The translations under genes and the position numbers were made by a program. From contig OW203762.1 in NCBI GenBank assembly GCA_934045905.1, forward strand, positions 42,075,702 to 42,139,701: a stretch of DNA of 64,000 nt. The letters are read 5' to 3'. Positions 9,072-17,985 of this stretch are shown in pieces; position 1 is the stretch's first letter, and each line of letters opens with the position of its first letter. Below the pieces are notes generated by a model. It searched no databases, had not been told where the DNA came from, and worked only from the letters and a program-made list of their open reading frames with translations. The stretch comes from Leuctra nigra. Its lineage: Eukaryota > Arthropoda > Insecta > Plecoptera > Leuctridae.

Positions 9072-9479
9072 ACAAAAAATTCATGAAGGCAAGGTATCAT
9101 CAGGCAGACGAGCTGTATATGTGGTGAAAATTTCGGGCCAATCGACTTAGCCGTTTAGCCTGTGGCGGAGACCGCGGAATTTATTGGAAGATGAATCTGA
9201 AAGCCGTACAATTTCACGATTTTCACGGTCCTCCAGCGCGCAAATGGCATAACGAATTATTGCCAAACTTGGAATATATGGTAGGGTGGGCCATAGCTCT
9301 AAATTAAAATATTTCGCAACAATGTGAGATTTCCCATTTTTAAGATCCAGTAGGCCGAAAATGCCACTTTGATGCTTACAGTAAAAGTGGGTTGCACCAG
9401 CCTTTAGGTTTGAACGGTATGTTGTGTGAGAGTGTGCGCGCCGTACGACTTGGCTGGCGTGGAGCGACTGCTCCACTAG

Positions 9480-10320
9480 ATAAATATTTTGACTGGTGAT
9501 GGAAGGCAAATAAGTTCGGCGATTTGTGACTACTCGATCGTCCATCTTGAAACGAAAGCTCACTCGCAGCCCGTTAAATCACAACGATTATCAAACAAAC
9601 TGCCAGCAAAATCCAGTCGAGCAAAATATTCGACTGAAATTTCCAAATCTTCCGCTCAAATGAATAGTGTATTTTCAATTTCTGAATTGTCCTTGAAAAC
9701 TAAACGTCTGGAAGAACATAGCTTCCTCAAGTCTACTTCGATTTGGTACGTCGTTTGTCGATTCGGAATACATCTTCAAATTTACTACATTATCATTTAT
9801 TTTTCTTCACGAGGCCACATTCGACAGAGAGTTTATTAATTTGTTTGGTTTGATGCTCGATATTTCACTCCTCTGTGTGGAATAAAGTTTGTAAGACAAA
9901 AGAAGGGCGCTAAATGCGCAAAGTCTTCGGAATGGGGCATATCAAGTATTATTCGAATCTCACAACAAGAAGTCGTGAGATCTATTGATTTTCAGAACGG
10001 CGCAAAAACTTATTCGCGGCTTTATTGAAACCTGAAGTAATTAATTAATTCGTGCATATCATTTTCTTATTTATAGACGTCCATCACTATAATGAAGCAT
10101 AATAAATTGAAATAGGTACGTACACCAAGAAGATAAAAATCTAGAAAATATAAAAGATAAACTAATTTTTGTATTTAAGGAAAGCGTGCGGAAAAACGTG
10201 CCAGGCTGAAAACTTGGTAAGCCACTACAAAATGTAAAGATTCAAAATTCGTAGAAAGCTAAACGGGTCGTTCTTTATCTCAAATGCAAGACATAGCTTC
10301 TAAATCTTCAAAATGTGCCC
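9480..10320. other. Intergenic DNA up to an assembly gap
   Basis: No gene supported. An open frame at 9489-9839 overlaps no recognised domain and is probably chance. A TAATTAATTAATT run lies near 10038. Confidence 0.5.
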
Positions 10321-10520
10321 NNNNNNNNNNNNNNNNNNNNNNNNNNNNNNNNNNNNNNNNNNNNNNNNNNNNNNNNNNNNNNNNNNNNNNNNNNNNNNNN
10401 NNNNNNNNNNNNNNNNNNNNNNNNNNNNNNNNNNNNNNNNNNNNNNNNNNNNNNNNNNNNNNNNNNNNNNNNNNNNNNNNNNNNNNNNNNNNNNNNNNNN
10501 NNNNNNNNNNNNNNNNNNNN
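10321..10520. other. Assembly gap, 200 N
   Basis: Exactly 200 unknown bases, a round number that suggests a placeholder gap of unknown true size. The sequence on the right is GC-rich, which may explain why it was not bridged. Confidence 0.99.
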
Positions 10521-10522
10521 CG

Positions 10523-10660
10523 GCGTCGCCTGCGTCGTCACGTGCCTCGAACGAGCGTCCCCTGGAGCGAATGAGTGACGGGAAATACATACTCGACGAT
10601 GCACCCTTCAGGGATATATACATGGTGATAAGGATCAGGGACTACAGGAACATGACTTGA
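10523..10660 (+). CDS. Possible 3' coding end of a host gene, cut by the gap
   Basis: The frame reads 45 codons from the gap to TGA at 10658-10660 and ends in DYRNMT. Third positions are mostly G or C, unlike the AT-rich surroundings, and the change in composition stops at the stop codon. The tail DGKYILDDAPFRDIYMVIR has the mixed hydrophobic/charged character of a folded protein. The upstream part lies in the 200-N gap or beyond it, so no start, splice site or family can be given. I do not recognise the protein. It could instead be a retrocopy fragment or a foreign GC-rich piece joined at the gap. Confidence 0.4.
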   Translation, partial: ASPASSRASNERPLERMSDGKYILDDAPFRDIYMVIRIRDYRNMT

Positions 10661-12034
10661 TCAGAGTGAAGAAAATCATCCACGACTTTAAACTATGATC
10701 CAACAACTTGTTCATAAAACATTGAAATTGTAAGAGAAAACGTTTAAAATTAAGTTATTTAAAAAACAAATTAATTAATATATTTTATTTTATTATTAAA
10801 TATCATTAATAATGACAATTTTTTCAATTATCAAGTGGGATAGTCAATATGGTATTAATGGTATAAATCCCGTGACTAGTTGTTAATTTGTCAAAAAGGC
10901 GATTGTCAGGGGAAACATTTGCTCACGAAAACAACGGGGGGTTTGGGGGGAGGCCCACCAATATAATATAACGAGGGTCCGGGGCGTATAGCCTGGGAAA
11001 TTTTTGAATACAGGAACAAATTTAGCGTCTTTCTACACGATTTGCACAAAATTTTAAGCCAATTTTTAATTCCCTGATAAATAAGTGGGTGCGGACGGCG
11101 TTCATGAAAAAAGAGTGAGGGGACGCGTCCGCCCTCGTTCGCCCCCAAACTAACTACTGCCCATGACCGTATTGGATAAATTGAATTGATTAAAAAATCT
11201 GATGTTTTATATTATTACAAAGAATTTTCTATTATAATGAAAGTAAGAGCCATGACTCCATGTTCAAGTTGAAATTATTGGTGATATTCGAAAATGAAGC
11301 AGTTTTTAGACTTTGCTGCAGGCTCCGACAGGCCGTAACATTTTACTTGGGATCTTCAGAAGAGAATTCCCACATGGGACCTTTCGTTTTATGCGAAGGG
11401 TTGCAATGAAACTATTTTATCACATATTCGTCTCGCTTGGGTAATTTGTGGATCGATCAAGAAGCCCAGCTTCCTGCAGTTCTTGGTAAATTAATATGTA
11501 ATTTAATACAAATTGGTTGGGTACCAGGAAACATATTTCTTCGTTTAAATTTGCCCTTTTGTGCTTCGCAACAAATACATATCTACTCCTGTGGCGAGAA
11601 AAGAGTGAAACAAAGAATCCCCTAGAGCTATGTTTCTCCTACAAATACAAAAACCGGAGCGTTTCTTTGTCCCATTAGAGTAATGCACAGAACAAAGCGT
11701 CAGATATTAAGTACTATATTTGATTAATGTCCACATTTAGTGAGGAAAGCAGTGCAGAATGTTGGAATTATATGAACTAATCATGCTGTGAAATGTACTA
11801 AAAAGTAGAGTAGATGGAATAGTACATAGTATATTAACGTTATTGTGAACATTTCCACCGTCAAAAAATGATGAATACTAAGCTGTCATGTTTTGAATTG
11901 ATAATTACACAGATATTTATTTCAATTCTTAATAGATTGATATATTTGATAAAAATTGTGTGAAAAATGAGTTCAGTGTAATGTAGCTGTTTACAAGTGG
12001 AATTGTGTTGCATATGTTTTGGATTATCGTGATA
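10661..12034. other. Intergenic DNA with one GC-rich decayed repeat
   Basis: AT-rich throughout except 10905-11165, where G-rich and C-rich patches (a GGGGGG run near 10936, GGACGCGTCCGCCC near 11120) look like an old repeat. The minus-strand open frame there (10906-11148) has no known domain. 11166-12034 holds nothing I can name. Confidence 0.45.
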
Positions 12035-13531
12035 AGATGTGGAGGTGCCGTGCTCAATAGATGAGGATATACCCTCCTTGATGAGGAGAATATATTCTTG
12101 ATCAGATGATGGGTTGGAGGTGCCGTGTCCGGGTGGAGGTGCCATGAGGAGGAGATATCGCAATGAGATGGAGGTGCCGTGTCCTGGTGGAAGTGCCATG
12201 AGGAGAGAGATCGCAATGTGATGGAGTTGCCGTGTCCAGGGGTGGGATTACATAAAATGATAACTTTCTTGTCACGGCGACAAGCTTCTCACTCAATGTT
12301 ATTCACGGCCTTCTAGGGACTTGTCACCGTGACAAGGAAGTTATCATTTTATGTGATCGCACCCCTGGAGGAAGTGCCATGAGGAGGAGAGATCGCAATG
12401 TTGTGGAGGTGCCGTGTCCGGGTGGAAGTGCCATGAGGAGGAGAGATCGCAATGTGATGGAGGTGCCGTGTCCGGGTGGAAGTGCCATGAGGAGAGAGAT
12501 CGCAATGTGATGGAATGGAGGTGCCGTGTCCGGGTGGAAGTGCCATGAGGAGGAGATATCGCAATGAGATGGAGGTGCCGTGTCCTGGTGGAAGTGCCAT
12601 GAGGAGAGAGATCGCAATGAGATGGAGGTGCCGTGTCCTGGTAGAAGTGCCATGAGGAGAGAGATCGCAATGTGATAAAGGTGCCGTGTCCGGGTGGAAG
12701 TGCCGTGTCCGGGTGGAAGTGCCATGAGGAGGAGAGATCGCAATGTTATGGAGGTGCCGTGTCCTGGTGGAAGTGCCATGAGGAGGAGATATTGCGATGT
12801 TATGGAGGTGCCGTGTCCTGGTGGAAGTGCCATGAGTAGAGAGATCGCAATGTTATGGAGGTGCCGTGTCCGGGTGGAGGTGCCATGAGGAGAGAGATCG
12901 CAATGTTATGGAGGTGCCGTGTCCTGGTGGAAGTGCCATGAGGAGGAGAGATTGCAATGTTATGGAGGTGCCGTGTCCTGGTGGAAGTGCCATGAGGAGG
13001 AGAGATCGCAATGTTATGGAGGTGCCGTGTCCTGGTGGAAGTGTTATGAGGAGGAGAGATCGCAATGTGATGGAGGTGCCGTGTCCGGGTGGAAGTGCCA
13101 TGAGGAGAGAGATCGCAATGTGATGGAGGTGCCATGTCCGGGTGGAAGTGCCATGAGGAGGAGAGATCGCAATGTTATGGAGGTGCCGTGTCCTGGTAGA
13201 AGTGCCATGAGTAGAGAGATCGCAATGTTATGGAGGTGCTGTGTCCGGGTGGAAGTGCCATGAGGAGGAGATATCGCAATGTTATGGAGGTGCCGTGTCC
13301 TGGTGGAAGTGCCATGAGGAGGAGATATTGCAATGTTATGGAGGTGCCGTGTCCTGGTGGAAGTGTCATGAGGAGAGAGATCGCAATGTTATGGAGGTGC
13401 CGTGTCCGGGTGGAGGTGCCATGAGGAGAGAGATCGCAATGTTATGGAGGTGCCGTGTCCGGGTGGAGGTGCCATGAGGAGAGAGATCGCAATGTTATGG
13501 AGGTGCCGTGTCCGGATGGAGGTGCCATGAT
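12035..13531 (+). repeat. Minisatellite, 52-54 bp unit, about 25 copies
   Basis: The unit combines GGAGGTGCCGTGTCC, GGTGGAAGTGCCATGAGG and AGGAGAGATCGCAATGT. Lengths alternate between 52 and 54 bp through a GA deletion. Each unit holds two related halves (GGAGGTGCCGTG and GGAAGTGCCATG), so it arose as a dimer. The array is interrupted by a MITE at 12236-12368. All long open frames here, on both strands, are by-products of a repeat that lacks stops; none is a gene. Confidence 0.97.
12236..12368. mobile_element. 133-bp MITE inside the minisatellite, copy 1
   Basis: Perfect ends CCAGGGGTG and CACCCCTGG begin inverted repeats of about 49 bp that run through TAAAATGATAACTT and TTGTCACGG. The loop carries ATGTTATTCACGGCCTTC. 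A second copy at 24799-24932 shares arms and loop. The interrupted repeat unit gives a natural empty site: the left flank ends GTGT, the right flank starts AGGAAG, and no target duplication is evident. Confidence 0.85.
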
Positions 13532-13762
13532 TGACAGTATTAGCGAGCATTATGTTGAGGCTTTATCATCATCTACGCACCTGACTGGGTTTCGATCTCA
13601 GCACCGGTTGATATCGCCTCCGCATTCGACGTGGACAGCACACGCACAAGATGCGTACGAACGCTCTGGAAGTAAACAAATCACACGAGTACATTAGAAC
13701 GACTGTAGCATTTCCGATGATCACACGTGAACGGACAATAGCTCGCTTCAATTAAATCTTCT
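13532..13762. other. Short intergenic stretch after the minisatellite
   Basis: Moderately GC-rich, with no recognisable gene. An open frame entering from the repeat array ends at 13697 and is not supported. Confidence 0.4.
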
Positions 13763-13925
13763 ACAACAAATAAATGTATATAATACACTTATTTGTTGTG
13801 TGAATATAATACACTCCCTTGAGTGTATTATAAATGTATTTTTAGTGTATTTAGTGTTTTTAATTGTATTTATAATAAGTGTGTAGCCCCGCAGACAAGC
13901 CATCCTATTGGTTTAGCGGGGCTAC
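13763..13925. repeat. Cluster of three perfect hairpins
   Basis: Three inverted repeats follow one another. The first has 11-bp arms ACAACAAATAA (13763-13773 with 13789-13799). The second has 12-bp arms TATAATACACTC (13805-13816 with 13821-13832, loop of 4). The third has 10-bp arms GTAGCCCCGC (13883-13892 with 13916-13925, loop of 23). The first loop and second stem share TATAATACAC, so they are related. Confidence 0.85.
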
Positions 13926-16649
13926 AATAATATGAAATGTGTACTTTTCTAAATAAATAAAATAAAATAAAAATAAAAAACTCTCTCCTCACTCTTTTTT
14001 TAAAATATTTAGAACGATCTTTGATTGCACGAGAGCGTTAATATTTATAACTTCAAAATATCTTATCAGTAATCTTTTGGCAAGAAACATCAGTTCTATT
14101 TTACTTGCAGAATAAATCATGTTTTGATTAGCTAAGAATCCGCGTGGGCGCTTCACATATTGTGGTGGGAGGTTAAGAAAAAGGAAGCATTGCCAATGTA
14201 TTATAAATAAACCATAAATCAAGCAGTGTCTCTAGCTTACGAGAAACTTCCCTTCTTGATGTATAAGTAAAGTCCTTTTATATACAACATAAGCTCGATA
14301 AAATCAATAATATTATGAAAAGTAACGGAAGCCAAGAAACTTTTCGAATTATCAATTTTCTATTTTGCCATGAAAAAAGGTGTGTTTTGATGAAGAAAGC
14401 TCTTCTTAAAACTTTCGACTGTAACATTTTTCAAGTATGATCATGTTCCTATGAACTAGTTCACTGGAAAGGTTTTCAAGTCTTCACATTTTTATAATTC
14501 CTTTTTATTTTCTTCCGTGATCTCATCCCTGCCCGCAGATAGTTTGCACCTGGGTGACTCTATTTCCCCCGTAAGCTCATTTGACGGAAAAGCTAGAAGA
14601 GATATCAGATTTGACGTGTTGCCTGGATGGAAGATAAAAGCTACGACGCTAGACGGAGCTTCCACATAACAATCGTTACTACTTGATCGATGTCTGGTGG
14701 TTAGACGTACGGTCTCAACTATTCGTCTCACAATGGCACCTCCGCCCCCGCAGTTAAGTGTTCCATCCAACTTGACAAATATGCCGACTTCTCAGCGGTG
14801 AACTTTGATCTTCTCTATCTCTCTTCTCGTGATGATTTGTCTCGTTAGACGAAGAACAGAACATAGGTAATAGCTTTGATAATTCACTACGGAGGTTATT
14901 CATTACCACTTTAACTATATTCTGAAGGAATTGTGCATGTGTAGATGTGAACAAAACTTGTGATTTCTCGACTGATTTTCTTTCTCTTTAGATTTCTTTC
15001 AAGAATTAAAAACCACTTAATCGAGATTCTCTGAGAGCGACGTCAGCGTTGGCAACTAATTGATTTTGAAAGCAGAGAGTGAATAAAACAAAGCATTATC
15101 AACGATTCTAAGCATTTCGCCTTTTCCTTCGAGGACTCTGTGGCTGATTGAATAAAAATCAACCATCACAAGACCGAGTGGATACAATTGGTTTTCTGTG
15201 TGGATCTGTTCACTCAAAAGTGTTGCACTCTATCGTCCAAAACATTGCCGTGCGTTGCGCGAAAAGTCTCCCCCTTCTGCAATTCCACAGTAGAAGAAAT
15301 TCCGCTCACGCAGAAATGCGACGATGTGTGCCGCTTTTCTGCACACTCCAGAAGATAATAGAAATGCCTGGACATAGTCTCGATCTGGGTCTGTAATCGC
15401 ACTCCTCTGGTATCAAAGATACATTCCCTTTTACAGCATCCCTCCACCATGAGATCTCTGCACACGAGAGAAGCTAAAATAAAAGTAAGCTTCATCGATG
15501 TTGCCTATTAGTATTCGCAACACTCACCAAAGGCGTGCTTTTAAGACCGTGAAAACTTATTGGAGGTTGAATAACACGAAACTGGAGCCGGGAGGATCTT
15601 AGATATATTCAATTGAAAATCTATAATCTATGGTGACTGACACGTTTTGTTTGCTGGAATATGGAATAAGTTAGTGGAGGTGAGCTAGGGCATAGATAGC
15701 GACAGCGATGATTGTGAGAAGACAAAAGTTATTCAGTGTGAATTGATTGTGAATTCACCGCCAAGATGTCCCGTCGGTTCCAGACTTGAGTTGAACCGTC
15801 TTCTGGAAGAATTGTTTGGTAATATATGAGCTGAATATGCAGCAAATACCATCTCTGTGTACCATGATTACGCGGGATATTGCTGGCATAGGTACCAAGA
15901 ATCCTTTTGACATGTTTTTTCTGAATAAAATATTCTAAAATATCTTTCATATTAAAATAAATCGTTTTGTTTTTTAGGGTTGAGATGCTTTTTTGGAAGG
16001 TTCGTATTCACATATTAGCGACGCATAATATTTTATAGCGTATTACAATTTCTTTCAAAATGCTATAAATTATTACGTTACTGCATAGATGATGTTAATA
16101 TTGCAAAGTCTTTTCTGACAAGAAACGACTCGGTTAGTTCACGATTTGCTGCACATTTTTGTCCACGAAACGTGCCCTCGAGATTTCTACAATACGATAG
16201 TTCTTTCTTATATAATTCGGAACAAATTGGATTTGTTCAGTTGAATTAGATTCGAGTCAAGAGACAAACTCCACGCCAAGAATCTGCTGATTTTCAACAA
16301 AGAAAATCCAAGTAACTCGACGGAAATAAAAGCAAGAGAATGTATCATAGACTGGGGATTGTAATAATTAAATTGGACGCATCGTGGAACCAATACTGAG
16401 ATTCGGTGCAGTTCCAAGCGCTGAACCGTACTTTCCCAGACAATCCAAACACACGGAGTATTGCTTGAAACAAACCGATCGAAATTGTTATTAGAGTCAA
16501 TCATGCGTGTAATGAAGAATATATACTGCAAATTGACTCTCTAATAGTCGAGAGATGATACTTTTACGAGGTTAATACATTCATTTATGGGGTTCCATTA
16601 GAAATAAATCGAAGTTGACTTAAATGTTAGAACACAGCTGAAATAACGT
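13926..16649. other. Intergenic DNA with two GC-richer islands
   Basis: AAATA-rich at the left edge. Two islands stand out. At 14490-14955, two minus-strand open frames overlap (14754-14954, then 14492-14770). At 15030-15560 there are open frames on both strands. Both islands may be decayed exons or conserved regulatory DNA. No protein family is recognised, so no gene is called. Confidence 0.4.
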
Positions 16650-16868
16650 ATCATCATCATCATCATCATCATCATCATCGTCATCATCATCGTCATCATC
16701 AATATCACGCCACGGTCTCCGTTTCCGTCCTCCATTTTCAAACACTCTTAATTTCGACCTCCAGCCTCCAATGTATCCTCTATCTTTTGGCTGTATGGTA
16801 TCCTTCTTGGTATGCGATCTTCATTCTATGTAGATGCTCTCCAGCCAGTTCCGTCTTCTCTCCTCTAT
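16650..16868 (-). mobile_element. 5'-truncated LINE remnant ending in a GAT microsatellite
   Basis: Read on the minus strand, one frame runs from about 16866 to the microsatellite with a single stop. It ends GGRKRRPWRDID followed by poly-Asp from the (GAT)n run (16650-16702). A basic stretch plus RPW.D close to the C-terminus, with a trinucleotide repeat tail, resembles the 3' ends of RTE-like LINEs. The match is from pattern only. The piece is a dead fragment of about 200 bp. Confidence 0.5.
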
Positions 16869-17397
16869 TTTATCATTAATGGAATATATTTTTAAACATT
16901 TATAAATAAGTTATTTTTTTATTTATTCAAAGATAATTTATAAACTGATAAACTTAATTAAAGTTGAAGATTCTCTGTTTTTTAAATACTGCTGAAGAAG
17001 GAATACAGCAGCATCATCTGGCAGTCTCGCTAATTAATAAACATGAACCAAGGGAATTATATGCAGACTATACATTCTTAAAAGCTTTCATGTAGGTATA
17101 GTTGAGAATGAATATTAATTTGTAAGAGCTTAAAGTTATAAAGAGATTTTATTAAAATATCCTTAGCACTATGATATTTGAAACCCGGGAGGCGAATGAA
17201 AATAAGACGATATTTGACATTCACAAAAATAGCTACCTAGTAATAAAATAAATAATAATAATCCATCCCTGTTTTCATCACATTGGCTGTTTGCTGACCA
17301 AGTCTGAAATGAAATATCTTCCTAGTCATCCCCCGCTTCTTCATCCACTTCCCTTTGTTCTACGAATTCCTTGCACTACCTCTCAGAAATGATAGAT
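16869..17397. other. AT-rich spacer, no gene
   Basis: Nothing recognisable between the LINE remnant and the next repeat element. Confidence 0.5.
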
Positions 17398-17985
17398 TAC
17401 TAGGAAAACGCTCAGTGTAACGCGTTGATGAGCGAGCACCGATACGTGCAACAACTCCAACCAACCTTGATCACCTCAAGTTTTCCAATGTCTAGGTATA
17501 GACTCAGGACGAATTGCAGATCCATGTGGCGTGGTTTTGTAACTTAAATAGTAATTATTCTGTAAATACTTTACTAGCTGGGCCGAGAATTTTGTAAAAT
17601 ATGAGATAATGTTCGTCTTGAACCCCATGCAAAATTCGAACTTCATCGGTTCATTTTGATTTTCGACCAATCGGAATATTTTTTTATATTATTATCCAAT
17701 AAGAATATTTGGCTGAAACTTTGTAAGACTTGAGACAATATTAGTATTAACGATCCTGCAAAATTTCAAAATGATCGGATCAACCAATCAAAAGTTTTTT
17801 TTTTAAATTTGAACCAGTCAACGCATTTCAAAAAAATTTAGGGCCAGAAAACTCTAGTTTTGGGCTTTACATGTGTGCAAAATTTTAGCTCGATCGGAGA
17901 AATGGTGTGACCTGTAGAGCGTCCTGGACACACACAAAAAACAGAGGTCCGTGCAAAATGAAGCCAAAAGGAGTTGCTCGTTCAA
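17398..17985 (+). mobile_element. 0.6-kb repeat element with GCGTTGATGAGCGAGC end, copy A
   Basis: It starts TACTAGGAAAACGC, then ACGCGTTGATGAGCGAGCACC. It ends in a diverged inverted match (GGAGTTGCTCGTTCAA). Copy B at 38338-38938 aligns along the whole length and has the clearer right end (GGAGTCGCTCGCTCAATAACGC). The interior is about three degenerate units of some 110 bp, each with a TGCAAAATTT...ATCGG core. No coding frame is shared. It is probably a non-autonomous DNA element. Confidence 0.65.

Larger units (their letters stand above)
8177..9479 (+). mobile_element. Composite palindrome-ended non-autonomous element, copy 1
   Basis: The 1.3-kb unit starts with a 395-bp palindrome (8177-8571) and ends in a short hairpin (GTGGAGC-gact-GCTCCAC) followed by TAG, at 9479. 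Reading inward from both ends of the unit, CCAGCCAAGTC is found near the left end and inverted near the right end. An inverted second copy at 33946-35374 aligns over the whole length, which defines both boundaries. No open frame is conserved, so the unit is non-autonomous. The terminal hairpin next to CTAG recalls Helitron ends, but the usual spacer is missing and no TC start is seen. I leave the class open. No clear target duplication was found. Confidence 0.75.

Noticed and set aside
10284..10623. Open frames that run through the 200-N block
   Set aside because: They are made of unknown residues. Only the post-gap plus-strand frame ending at 10660 has a coding-like composition.
12035..13531. 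CRISPR-like array
   Set aside because: The units are directly contiguous and homologous throughout, with no unique spacers, and the DNA is of animal type.
11861..13697. Many open frames on both strands in the 12-13.6 kb region
   Set aside because: They translate the 52-54 bp minisatellite. The repeated peptides shift frame with the 2-bp unit-length changes, so none is a plausible gene.
15214..15495. Minus-strand frame with CCKREC resembling the start of an insulin-type A chain
   Set aside because: The fourth cysteine expected eight residues after the third is absent and no B chain or dibasic cleavage site is present. CCxxxC alone occurs by chance.
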